A stretch of 64,000 nucleotides of DNA from Flavobacterium franklandianum (GTDB lineage Bacteria; Bacteroidota; Bacteroidia; Flavobacteriales; Flavobacteriaceae): the NCBI RefSeq assembly GCF_007097365.1, contig NZ_VJZR01000003.1, positions 1 to 64,000 of the forward strand, read 5' to 3'. Positions 48,401 through 56,399 of the stretch are shown one piece after another. The notes beneath the pieces are model-generated. The model saw only the letters and a list, made by a program, of their open reading frames with translations. It did not search any database and was not told where the DNA came from. The translations under genes were made by a program, and so were the position numbers. Each line of letters opens with the position of its first letter. Position 1 is the stretch's first letter.

Positions 48401-50283
48401 GTAGTAGCAGATTTAAAAGACTTTCACTAAGGCAAATTGTTCAATACGACGCTAATCTTTTCACTACATTTTTCCCGATAATTTTAACTTCTCCTGATGT
48501 TGCAAGTAATTTATTCAAGGGAATGAATGGGTATTTTGACATAGTAATGTTTGATGAAGCCAGTCAATTAAGACTTGAAGATAATTTGCCAGCAATATTA
48601 AAAGGGAAGCAAATTGTAATTGCAGGAGATGAACACCAAATGCCTCCTTCAAATTATTTCAGCAAAGTGTTCGATGGGATAGTTGAAGATGAGGACGATT
48701 TAGAAGAAGAAAATGAAATTGTAGTTGACAAAGATAATATTTTATTGTCTTGTGAATCTCTGCTTGATTTCGGTTCTGAATTAAATTTTCAAAGAAAGCA
48801 TCTTGATTTCCACTATCGTTCAAGGCATCCCTTTTTAATTGATTTTTCTAATTATGCTTTTTACAATCAAAGGCTAAAACCATTACCAAATAATTTTGAA
48901 TATGTACCCATTAAATATATTCAAGTAAACGGTACGTTTTCAGAACACACAAATGAAGCTGAAGCAGAAATGGTTTTATCAATAATTGAAAATAATATTA
49001 ACCGATTACCAAATGGAGAATATCCAACTGTCGGAATAGCAACATTTAATATCGCTCAAAGGAATCTTATAAAGTCAAAAATAGAAGAACGAAAAAAGTT
49101 TGAAAAGTTTAGTGATTTTAACGAAAAAATACAAGAATTAGAACTTGACAACCCTAAGAGTAATAAATCGTTCATAAAGAATTTAGAAAATATTCAAGGT
49201 GATGAAAGAGACGTTATTATTCTTTCAACAACATACGGAGTAGGTAAAGATGGAAGGTTTGCTCAAAGGTTTGGTCCAATTAATCATTCAAAAGGCTATA
49301 AACTTTTAAACGTAATTATTACCCGAGCCAAGTTTAAAGTTTATTTATGTTCATCAATACCAGAACAGGTATTTATGAATTATAAAGAGTATTTGGCCAT
49401 TGAGGGTTCTAATAACAAAAGAGCCGTTTTATATGCGTATTTGGCTTATAGCAAAGCTATAAGCGAGAAAAACAATGATTTAAGACTTTCTGTTTTAACT
49501 TCCTTATCTGAAAATACAACTAAAAGTGTAAGTTTTGATTCATTCGTTGGAGGTGATTTAGAATCACCATTTGAAGAAGAAGTGTATCAAAGCTTAGCTG
49601 ATAACCTTGGAATTGAAAAATTAATTCCTCAATTACAGTTTGCTGGTTTTAGGATTGATATCGTTTATGACCCCAAAATGGTTGGGGTTCCTAAAATTGC
49701 AATTGAATGTGATGGTGCAAAATACCATTCCAGTAGAGAAGCGTATTTACACGACAGACACAGACAAAAGATATTAGAAAATCACGGTTTTGTATTTCAT
49801 AGAATATGGAGTACAAATTGGTGGCGTAATTCAAGCAGAGAAACAACAAAACTAATAGACTTCATAAAGAGTGTTGAATCAACAGGTATTTCAAAATTAA
49901 AAGATTATTCAAGGACTGCATTGGCTTTTACAGACGAAATAGAGATAATTGAAAAATATATTTCGAAAGTATCTTTCATTGATAACGAGAAAGATGTTGA
50001 AATTATTCAAGCAATTGAACGAAAGACACCGATACAAACTTATCTATTCCAAGACGAAATCAAGCTAAATAGTAAGGTAAAAGTAAAATATGTGAATAAT
50101 GGAAAGGATATTAGTGTTCAAATAGTTGAAGCCATTAACAACAAAGGAGAAGTAGTAAACGGAGTCCAAAAAGTCAATATCAAATCACCTTTGGGAGTGT
50201 CAATACTTGGGCGTTCTATCGGTGACATTGTAAAAGTTGGAGATTTAGACAATTTTGTTGAAATTCTCCAAGTGACGAATTAA
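45442..50283 (+). CDS. Giant SF1 helicase with DUF4011-like N-terminus and C-terminal PD-(D/E)XK (Vsr/MTES_1575-like) nuclease
   Basis: A 1613-residue protein. The N-terminal ~250 residues (RRLKIGNRRGVHLNAIP, KLTVAPILIWSLRIKRT) resemble DUF4011. Walker A GPPGTGKSQT is at residues 317-326. A ~650-residue coiled-coil and helical insertion follows. DExx-type motif II is DEAS at 1038-1041, motif III IAGDEHQMPPS, motif IV HYRSRHPFL, motif V QGDERDVIILS and motif VI NVIITRAKFKVYLC. The C-terminal nuclease-like domain has SPFEEEVYQSLA, FRIDIVYDPK and IAIECDGAKYH with Asp1424. This is the DUF4011-helicase-Vsr layout reported as a candidate anti-phage gene (Hhe-type). Sensing, unwinding and cutting of foreign DNA would be the inferred role. 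Single-gene defence is plausible; partnership with the preceding gene is untested. Confidence 0.85.
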   Translation: MELTEKLLTELQRRLKIGNRRGVHLNAIPANSRYKFDLNRLSHIDKNLPNNFIKSLLTELPLKFRISWKDNVPDLNSLFEEDQTQLVRITKAFENLINQTEAIESEKGINTFGFGFPILARRDKADNKLTVAPILIWSLRIKRTKEFNTWEILRNEDDPIYINEVLINHLQSDSEIEIEQIPSEMLDDGLINKAELIEICSNLIKAINTKSPEDLEDTFKKKLDTITSIGDKAHYEKLPLNSTNSFIDFGGLFSIFEVQKQNIINDYGNLMELEGLNIDLEDMEGHSFQPISSVETDPSQQSILHSLEASRNILIQGPPGTGKSQTLTAILVNALENNKKTIVVCEKINALEVLEKGLKERGLDHHFVIVRDVVTDRKTVVESVRSRVDNSEYKRYRYNYSKESLDNLTSKAKVLISEINGKHQKLAQKLIGNKSWTDVVGDLLTEKKKNVNDGNLDIDKNHYNYTSQELNFLLDLVQKGQILYDDFLPIVSTSFINPSKLIGENPFLIEQRINEDFDIYVKQLLEIKQLFEANRNEFISLRKNELKTQLAFVNAAIEKAFEKEKELEQLIDKSRVEYCTFRKSELDQQENSFLKFITEIDTIFESNKGNDDLKNKAKIDSFGFKIASIFSKSKKQTISDHLKLQNNFKRLEECIESSKDYIPKEFDGDLDSKRNALHSFKSDAIKLKNGFKNKIEDEFNSFHLTSLLDTADTKILFQPIDFKINDLKCSESFVLKLQTIKNDFEIYFDDLNTIFKVLSKTIAESKDLELQYSFIGSFNNKKSIVSRLIADLELVKEVFDSKIQTEFQKISLLKANPNEIEVKSLSLLQEKVNTLTEKIKNDNWNIQKKKFNEFYKSIDDIEILIQKKIDYFNSEKDLFTIEFKWFQFYNVLSEINKKLLDELKPKSNWRKSFLVHYLNSMLVNSANMDLPTNDEELKELDITLNGIENVQLKFIKEFWFSKQIDSTREFEQRNSNLSVENLYNKRSSSRFKRLSLRQIVQYDANLFTTFFPIILTSPDVASNLFKGMNGYFDIVMFDEASQLRLEDNLPAILKGKQIVIAGDEHQMPPSNYFSKVFDGIVEDEDDLEEENEIVVDKDNILLSCESLLDFGSELNFQRKHLDFHYRSRHPFLIDFSNYAFYNQRLKPLPNNFEYVPIKYIQVNGTFSEHTNEAEAEMVLSIIENNINRLPNGEYPTVGIATFNIAQRNLIKSKIEERKKFEKFSDFNEKIQELELDNPKSNKSFIKNLENIQGDERDVIILSTTYGVGKDGRFAQRFGPINHSKGYKLLNVIITRAKFKVYLCSSIPEQVFMNYKEYLAIEGSNNKRAVLYAYLAYSKAISEKNNDLRLSVLTSLSENTTKSVSFDSFVGGDLESPFEEEVYQSLADNLGIEKLIPQLQFAGFRIDIVYDPKMVGVPKIAIECDGAKYHSSREAYLHDRHRQKILENHGFVFHRIWSTNWWRNSSRETTKLIDFIKSVESTGISKLKDYSRTALAFTDEIEIIEKYISKVSFIDNEKDVEIIQAIERKTPIQTYLFQDEIKLNSKVKVKYVNNGKDISVQIVEAINNKGEVVNGVQKVNIKSPLGVSILGRSIGDIVKVGDLDNFVEILQVTN

Positions 50284-50470
50284 TAGTATTAATTTCTGGG
50301 GACAGTATACCATCTTGGCTTATCTTATTTTGTATCTTAAATTCTTATTCTTTTATCTTACTCTATTTAATGAAAAACATCAATAAAATCAGTGCCTAGG
50401 ATGACTTTCAATTTCTTAAAAAACTTGATTTCTATCTTTTTTGTTATCTTAAAGCTATCTAAAGTCTATC

Positions 50471-52138
50471 TTATTTTTTAAGCACCCAAATAGGTTTTAC
50501 AGTTGAAGTACTTTGATTGAATATTGTACTGTCTTTCTTTGACATTTCGTAAAGCAAGTTTCTGATTTTGGTTCTTTTTTGTTCTTCGGTTAAAATATTG
50601 GACAATTTGTCTAAAAGCAGATTGTCAATATCTTCCCTTGAAACTTGTTTGTATTGTGTTATAAATTCGATAATTAATGCTTTATAATATCCTTTGTCGA
50701 AAGCCTTATTTTTTATATAAGTTGCCTTATCATTGGTTACTTCTGCTACTGATGCAGCAACATAATAGGCGTGTTTTCTGCCTTCAATTAGGTTTTCTTT
50801 TTTCAACATCTTTGATGCTGCTTCATTAATATCTTGCTTTTTCTGAACCTTGTCTAATAATACTACTTTATCCAAAGACAGATCTTTTCTTTCAATTAAT
50901 AGTTTTGAATAATTTTCATCTATAGCGTGACCATAGATTTGCAGTACTACTTTTTGTGGTTCCGACAACTGATAATCCGGTAATGGAAAGAAGCGTTCCC
51001 TTTGTGCAACATACATTGTATGAATACCATAACCTAACCGGTCTATCATTCCTAAAGACACCATAGCTTGCGCTAACCAATGATTTCTATATTTTTCGGG
51101 TGTTTTATCTCCTTTTGTATAATCTTCTGGATTACCTGCATAAAAACTACCCGCATTTGAAAAGATTAGTTTGTCCACTTTTTCCGTTACAATAATTCTG
51201 CTATTTAATGAATAATCCTGATGTGCAATACAGTTATGCATCGCCTCAAGAATAGAACGGGTATCGTATTTGTTTACAGTTGTGGCCAGTAATTCGTTGT
51301 CAGGAAAGAATTTATACTTTACGTTTCTGATTTGATTTAGAACTGTGGTTGTGTTTAATAACAATGGTGGCCCAAAGTGTTCATACGCTTTTTCTTCTGT
51401 TTCTAGTTTCCAAGTTATCTCGGCTAATGAAGGCAACAAGAAATGTGTAGCTTCTTCTTTTCCCAATAAAATAATTGAAGTATTGGTTATTTTTCCATTG
51501 ATATTTATTTTGGCTTTATCCAGAAATTCTTCATCTGTCCAATTATCAATTTTATCATAATAAGAAGCTCTTGTTTTTCCTTCTTTGTATTTTCCACGAG
51601 CTACTCGTATTGCTTCGGGATCTAAATCGTTGATTGTTGCTTGTTCAATGGCTTTCGCACTCCAATCATCTTGGGAATTGTAGATGATGCGAATGTATTC
51701 CGGGAAGTTGCGTAAATCGGTTTTGTTACTGCCAATTCTTATGTACGCCATTTTTTTGAAGTGCGTAGGCTCGTATTTAGCCGCTGGAATTCTTAAAAGT
51801 ACTATGTGTTTCCCCTTATACTCAAATTCAAATATTTCGAAGTTAATCTTGGGATGCAGCAAGTTTCTAATCCATAATTCTAAATCCTGATTGCCTTCTT
51901 TAGCATTCTGAAAGGTAAAGTTTGTTCCTTTTATTATTTGTGTATTGTCTTCAACACCCCATACTATATAGCCAAAAGGTTTGTTGGCAATGGCTGCTCC
52001 ATTACTCATAGCCGAAATGTATTCGCCTTTTTGTTCGTTGGTGGTGCTTTTGGCTCCCATTTTAAACTCTACCCAGTTTGTTTCCGAAGGCAGTGCCACA
52101 AATTCTTCCAGTAGAGTATGTAGTTGAAGGTTGTTCAT
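50471..52138 (-). CDS. AlbA_2 / Schlafen-like ATP-binding regulator
   Basis: A 555-residue protein. Residues 10-150 (ETNWVEFKMGAKSTTNEQKGEYISAMSNGAA, FGYIVWGVEDNTQIIKGTNF, HIVLLRIPAAKYEPTHF, AYIRIGSNKTDLRNFPE; landmarks) are an AlbA_2 (SlfN-like) domain. Residues 270-410 (SILEAMHNCIAHQDYSLNSRIIVTE, FSNAGSFYAG, IDRLGYGIHTMY) resemble the HATPase_c_4 (RecG-like transcriptional regulator) ATP fold. The C-terminal ~150 residues are helical, possibly a winged helix. Such proteins act as regulators or as defence-associated nucleases of Schlafen type. It starts next to the iteron-like region and is transcribed away from it. Confidence 0.75.
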   Translation of the reverse strand: MNNLQLHTLLEEFVALPSETNWVEFKMGAKSTTNEQKGEYISAMSNGAAIANKPFGYIVWGVEDNTQIIKGTNFTFQNAKEGNQDLELWIRNLLHPKINFEIFEFEYKGKHIVLLRIPAAKYEPTHFKKMAYIRIGSNKTDLRNFPEYIRIIYNSQDDWSAKAIEQATINDLDPEAIRVARGKYKEGKTRASYYDKIDNWTDEEFLDKAKININGKITNTSIILLGKEEATHFLLPSLAEITWKLETEEKAYEHFGPPLLLNTTTVLNQIRNVKYKFFPDNELLATTVNKYDTRSILEAMHNCIAHQDYSLNSRIIVTEKVDKLIFSNAGSFYAGNPEDYTKGDKTPEKYRNHWLAQAMVSLGMIDRLGYGIHTMYVAQRERFFPLPDYQLSEPQKVVLQIYGHAIDENYSKLLIERKDLSLDKVVLLDKVQKKQDINEAASKMLKKENLIEGRKHAYYVAASVAEVTNDKATYIKNKAFDKGYYKALIIEFITQYKQVSREDIDNLLLDKLSNILTEEQKRTKIRNLLYEMSKKDSTIFNQSTSTVKPIWVLKK

Positions 52139-52301
52139 TTTTATTCTTTATTATTTATCCTTTTATCGGTTAAGGTATTGTAATTTTTATTGGAATACGA
52201 TTTTTTTTGGTGTTTTTTGGGATTTAACCTGAATTATGAAACCTAATATACAATCTACAATAATACGAAAAAGCAACGGAATGTAAAAGAGCGAAAATGA
52301 A

Positions 52302-52513
52302 TTTAGGGTGTAGGGTGTAAGGGAAAAATGCGTAAAAGATTTTATTTTTTTAATGATTGAAATAAAACGGATTTATTGGGAATATAGGGTGCAAAAGGGT
52401 TTTAACGGTTTACTATTATGCGTTTATTTATTCTTATGTTACCCGATTTATTTTTTTTAAAAAAATAAAAAATGTTTGTGTTGAAAAGTGGTTACACCAC
52501 CTTACACCCTAAA
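52302..52513. other. Candidate replication origin: iteron-like repeats around an AT-rich tract
   Basis: TAGGGTGTAAGG-type repeats occur at 52304-52314 and 52311-52322 (plus strand), a weaker copy TAGGGTGCAA at 52385-52394, and inverted copies CCTTACACCCTA at 52500-52511 and GGTTACACCACC at 52490-52501. They enclose an AT-rich tract (about 52425-52480) with a T8/A7 palindrome. It lies directly downstream of the primase-helicase gene, the place where pathogenicity-island satellites keep their origin. The reading is inferred from pattern and position. Confidence 0.55.
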
Positions 52514-52584
52514 ATTAAAGTAAAAAGGTGCTTTTTAGTGAGAAGTAAATAGTCTTTATTGATAAGTTTTTTTGGGGTAAAAAG

Positions 52585-52616
52585 AAAAAAGTGAAACTTT
52601 TCAGCTCCACTTTTTT
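52585..52616 (-). terminator. Terminator of the primase-helicase gene
   Basis: On the minus strand AAAAAAGTG, a 14-base loop and CACTTTTTT, lying 9 bases beyond the stop at 52625. Confidence 0.65.
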
Positions 52617-52624
52617 GTTATTTT

Positions 52625-54718
52625 TTATTCTTCGACTTCTTTGTTTTTTGCATCAACTTCTTCGTATGTAAATTCTTTAACTGCATAAACTGGTTTTCCT
52701 TGCCTCATTAATCTAGTAAAATTGTGTTTCTTAAGCGCTTTTCCCAATTTGTTTATTGTGCCATCATTTAAGTTTAATTTTGTTCTGTCGGCAATTTTAG
52801 CAGCAATTTGAGAAGCATTTAAAAAAAGATTTGCTTCTTCTTTTGGACAAGGTTCAAACCACGTTAAAAGCAATTCTTCTTCTGGACTGTGAAGTTGGTA
52901 TTGTTCGTTATTTTCGGTGATGTTTTTGATTTCTTCTTGGTCAAACCAATATCTAAAACCACTTTTGAAAAGAAACAAAGCCTGTGAAAATGCCATATTA
53001 ATATCTACATTGTGTTGGTATTTTATGCCTTCCAATTCGAAACAAAGAAATCTTCTGCTTCCTGTACTGTCGTTTAAGAACTGTGCTGTATTGACACTTC
53101 CGGCAAACGATGCCCTTCTGGGCATTGTTTCGTTGTTGTGTCCGTAGGCTTTTCTCATTCTGATTTGGGTTTTTGTTATGATTTCTTTGAGTGATCCAAT
53201 TTCGGAACGGTTTAAGTTTTCTAGTTCGTCCAAGTTGATTAACATACATTCTGAAAGCTGCACCAAAGTATCTTTGTTATTGGGGTTTATGGTTCCGGAA
53301 AATAGATATTCTTTTAAAGGTTTCGGAACGAGTTTCTCCACCCAAGTTGTTTTACCTAATCCTTGTTTGCCACTAAATACAATTACTGTGTGATTGATTA
53401 CTTTATCATCGAGAACACAACCAACCATTGCGACTAACCATTTTTTAAAACATTGCTGCCAAAGGTCTTGTTTTGTAGTTGTGATTGTGTTTGCTAATTC
53501 GGTAATGTAATCGGTCTTTTCATCGTAAGAAGGTAAATTGAAAAAGTAGTCTTCAAAAGGATTGAACAGCACACAAAAATCAGAATACAATAAATTTCTT
53601 AATGATGATAGATTTGTTTTAATTCTCCCTTTTAAACACTCTCGAAGCATAGAATTTTCAATAAAATCATTCATTACATTCCACTTCTTTTTACCGAAAT
53701 ATTGGAACTCTAATTTTCCAGATACTATATTGTGCCGAAATACATATTTGTTTGATAAAAACAACTCTAAACGGTCTATTTGGGTTGGTTTTGGTTTGTC
53801 TTCGTCGTCTTCATCATCAAATTTAGTTGTAGGTTGATGAGTTCCCTCGTTCCTCGGGATGACAATTTTGGACTTCTCATTTTTGCCAAACTCGTGACTA
53901 TTTCCGTAAGCACTGTTGACGGCTTGAGTTACTTCTTTTTCATCATACCCAAAATCGGTTAGAATATATCCCAGAGCTTCTTGAAGCGATACACCTTTAC
54001 GATTGAGGTTACACGCTAATTGATGAACGAATACGTTTCGGCTACCATTCACGAATTGCACTTTTTTTTCAGTAAAATTTACGCAATGGTTGTAGATTGC
54101 ATCGCTATTAATAACAATTGTTGGCTCTGTTCTTTTAAACTCCCTCTCGATGTTAGCTTTAGGTTCTTTTTCTTGTTCTGTAACACTAAATATTTTTGCG
54201 TTTTCATTGTAATAAAGGTTTTCATCATAAGAATAAAAGCATAGTCTGGTTAAGTCTTTGCCTGATTTGTCTATTTCTAATTTTAAAATACTCTCATAAT
54301 GAGCTTGAACCAAGAGAAATGCTTCTTTGTGATTGGCTTTATCTGAATTTATTTTAACTAGAATTTTTAATCCGTTGCCTGATGGACTAATAAAACTGGC
54401 ATAAGTGAACTCATTTTGATTGGCCAAATGCTTTGCATTTTGCAAATCATTTGCACTTAATTTGTCAATATCCAAAATGATACAATTTGAATAATCCGCT
54501 AGGAATTCCAATTTTCGACCTCCAACAAACTTTCCCGAAGGTGTGAATGCTGGAAGTGATTTTTTGGCTTTATTGTAGGCTTCTGTTTTGTTTTCGGCAA
54601 GTGATTTTCTCAAGTAAATGATACCCGGTCTGTATTTTCCTGTTTTGATTTCTTCTAAAATTGTTGAAATTGTTTTGTGTTCTACAACTTCATTAAAGTT
54701 TTTAAAGACTGTTACCAT
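52625..54718 (-). CDS. VapE-type primase-helicase with BT4734-like N-terminal domain
   Basis: A 697-residue replication protein of mobile elements. The N-terminal ~180 residues (FLADYSNCIILDIDKLSANDLQ, FASFISPSGNGLKILVK-like YASFISPSGNGLKILVKINS) match the BT4734/BF3469 primase-like domain. The C-terminal VirE/VapE part has Walker A FSGKQGLGKTTW, Walker B CMLINLDELENL, RMRKAYG and GSRRFLCFELEG, typical of superfamily-3-like AAA helicases of satellites and prophages. It probably primes and unwinds at the iteron region just downstream. The upstream gene is a helix-turn-helix protein on the same strand. Confidence 0.85.
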   Translation of the reverse strand: MVTVFKNFNEVVEHKTISTILEEIKTGKYRPGIIYLRKSLAENKTEAYNKAKKSLPAFTPSGKFVGGRKLEFLADYSNCIILDIDKLSANDLQNAKHLANQNEFTYASFISPSGNGLKILVKINSDKANHKEAFLLVQAHYESILKLEIDKSGKDLTRLCFYSYDENLYYNENAKIFSVTEQEKEPKANIEREFKRTEPTIVINSDAIYNHCVNFTEKKVQFVNGSRNVFVHQLACNLNRKGVSLQEALGYILTDFGYDEKEVTQAVNSAYGNSHEFGKNEKSKIVIPRNEGTHQPTTKFDDEDDEDKPKPTQIDRLELFLSNKYVFRHNIVSGKLEFQYFGKKKWNVMNDFIENSMLRECLKGRIKTNLSSLRNLLYSDFCVLFNPFEDYFFNLPSYDEKTDYITELANTITTTKQDLWQQCFKKWLVAMVGCVLDDKVINHTVIVFSGKQGLGKTTWVEKLVPKPLKEYLFSGTINPNNKDTLVQLSECMLINLDELENLNRSEIGSLKEIITKTQIRMRKAYGHNNETMPRRASFAGSVNTAQFLNDSTGSRRFLCFELEGIKYQHNVDINMAFSQALFLFKSGFRYWFDQEEIKNITENNEQYQLHSPEEELLLTWFEPCPKEEANLFLNASQIAAKIADRTKLNLNDGTINKLGKALKKHNFTRLMRQGKPVYAVKEFTYEEVDAKNKEVEE

Positions 54719-54815
54719 TGTTTAGGTTTTAAAATTTATTTTCAAGATTAGAAGTTTTCCCTTTGTGATTGGCTTGCAATCACAACTTTCGCAAGTTCCG
54801 TTACACTCTTTCATT

Positions 54816-55097
54816 TTATCTTCCTTTGAAAGATTTGTTGTAATGCTCTGTAAGAAGTTTTTCAACATCAGAAAGTTTGTAATAGATTTTGTTTCCAACT
54901 TGACTAAATGAAATTTTGCCTTCGTCTCTCCAGGTTTGAGCTGTACGTTTTGAAATTTTCATTAATAAAAGAAATTCTTGATTGTCCAGAAAGGTTTCTT
55001 TCTTTGGGTCAGCCTTAATTGAGATTTGGCTTTGAATAGTGTCTAATTTGCTCATTAGATCTGTGAACTGGTCTTTTGTGAAGATAATTGCATCCAT
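54816..55097 (-). CDS. Helix-turn-helix (excisionase/AlpA-like) protein
   Basis: A 93-residue protein from ATG 55097; the frame extends 10 codons upstream but only from TTG. FLDNQEFLLLMKISKRTAQTWRDEGKISFSQVGNKIYYKLSDVEKLLTEH (landmark region) is the HTH_17 / MerR-like domain found in excisionases and AlpA-type regulators of mobile elements. It lies 97 bases before the primase gene and downstream of the integrase-side genes on the same strand. It may act as excisionase or as activator of replication genes; the sequence cannot decide. Confidence 0.82.
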   Translation of the reverse strand: MDAIIFTKDQFTDLMSKLDTIQSQISIKADPKKETFLDNQEFLLLMKISKRTAQTWRDEGKISFSQVGNKIYYKLSDVEKLLTEHYNKSFKGR

Positions 55098-55241
55098 TTT
55101 TAAAAGTTTTAAATTGTTATGGTGCAAATGGAAGAAATAAAAAAAAGTCCGATAAGTACTTTTTAGTCCGATAAGACTAAATAGTTTGTAAGGTGTTGAT
55201 TATTATATGTATTACAAATAGTGTGTTTTTACAAAATCGGA

Positions 55242-56129
55242 CTAAAATCTAACTTTGATGTCATTATTGGGGTCTTTGTCGGTGCGATTTGGTGAAAGAT
55301 AGGTTTGAACAGTGGCTTGTGAAAGAGGTTCGCCTTTTTCATCATCAAATATTAGGCATATAATTTGACTAATATCTTTGATTTTTCCTTGAATATAAGG
55401 TTTTCCATTTGGTTTCACATCAACCATCATTTGTTTAAAAGCATTAGTAATTATGTTAGTTGGACCATTTAATTTGATTTTTTGAAATGGAATATTTGAA
55501 CTGTTTTCAGTAGCTTGTTTTTCTTGATTTTCTTTATCGAAATCGTTTTTAACTTTACGCATTATTTGTAATTGCTCAATTAATTGATTGCATTGTTTGT
55601 CGTAAGGTTGCAGCTTATTATTAAGAGAAACGATATCCGCTTGGTTATATTCAAAGATTTCATCCATTAAAAAAATAATCTTGTCGTTAAAATTATCTAA
55701 TGAATTTATATAGCTTTTTGCTTCAAAAAAAGAAAAATACCTATCGTCAGTATCTGCGTTTATTTGTCTTTTAGTAGCTTTTGGTTTGGTATCAATTACT
55801 CGCAAAGATTGCAGTTCTGTTCTTTTTTTCTCAATTAAAATGTACAACTTATTGTATCTACTCAATGCTGTTTTGGAGCTGAAAAAGGCTTCATTATTGG
55901 CTAATAATTTTTCAAGTTTACATATCCATATTTCCGGGTTCTTCACCTGGTTGAATTGATAATCGATAAATGCAGGAAATTGAGATTGTTTGAGTTCTAA
56001 AATTTTTGCAATTAAGGCATTGCAATAGCTTTGAATGTTGATTTTGTCTTCAACGATTATATCAAATAAAGGATTTTTGGCCAGAGCCGCAGGCACTGCC
56101 AATAATTCTACAAACTCGGCGGTTTGCAT
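55242..56129 (-). CDS. Uncharacterised helical protein of the integrase module, 295 aa
   Basis: The start is taken at ATG 56129 (MQTAEFVELLAVPAALA); a TTG lies seven codons further up. The protein is soluble and helix-rich, with Gln/Asn/Lys-rich segments. I recognise no catalytic motif. The last 70 residues (GKPYIQGKIKDISQIICLIFDDEKGEPLSQATVQTYLSPNRTDKDP, landmarks) read like a small winged or linker domain seen in proteins next to integrases of Bacteroidota elements. Its place between the integrase and the HTH/primase genes is conserved in this sort of island as far as I recall. Confidence 0.6.
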   Translation of the reverse strand: MQTAEFVELLAVPAALAKNPLFDIIVEDKINIQSYCNALIAKILELKQSQFPAFIDYQFNQVKNPEIWICKLEKLLANNEAFFSSKTALSRYNKLYILIEKKRTELQSLRVIDTKPKATKRQINADTDDRYFSFFEAKSYINSLDNFNDKIIFLMDEIFEYNQADIVSLNNKLQPYDKQCNQLIEQLQIMRKVKNDFDKENQEKQATENSSNIPFQKIKLNGPTNIITNAFKQMMVDVKPNGKPYIQGKIKDISQIICLIFDDEKGEPLSQATVQTYLSPNRTDKDPNNDIKVRF

Positions 56130-56321
56130 ATTTTGATCCTTTGTATTCAAATTTTAATATGTTTTTTTTGGTATTCATTTAGTATTTAAAGGTAATTAAA
56201 AGCGGTTTTTAATTGGTTGCTTTTTGGAAGCCCTAGTGTTTTCTACTAGAGTTCGTTTATCACTCGTTTCGAATGCTTTAAAAATTACTTGTTTACTCTG
56301 ATGTAAAGTTATAAAATAAAA

Positions 56322-56343
56322 AAAATCCTTGTTAAAGGATTTT
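56322..56343 (-). terminator. Terminator of the integrase gene
   Basis: AAAATCCTT, loop GTTA and AAGGATTTT, with an A run at the left that reads as T residues on the minus strand, about 57 bases after the integrase stop at 56400. Confidence 0.7.
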
Positions 56344-56399
56344 AGTTGAAGTTATTAACAATCGTTTAAGGTCAATTAAATAAGCCCTTGACAGATTTT

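Noticed and set aside
40367..50283. Mokosh-type defence system (kinase, helicase, nuclease)
   Set aside because: Kinase and helicase are on opposite strands, separated by two genes, and no PLD-type nuclease is present; the helicase has a PD-(D/E)XK end instead.
52584..52624. Hairpin at the end of the primase gene as part of the origin
   Set aside because: It has the form of an ordinary terminator and lacks the TAGGGTGTAAGG motif.
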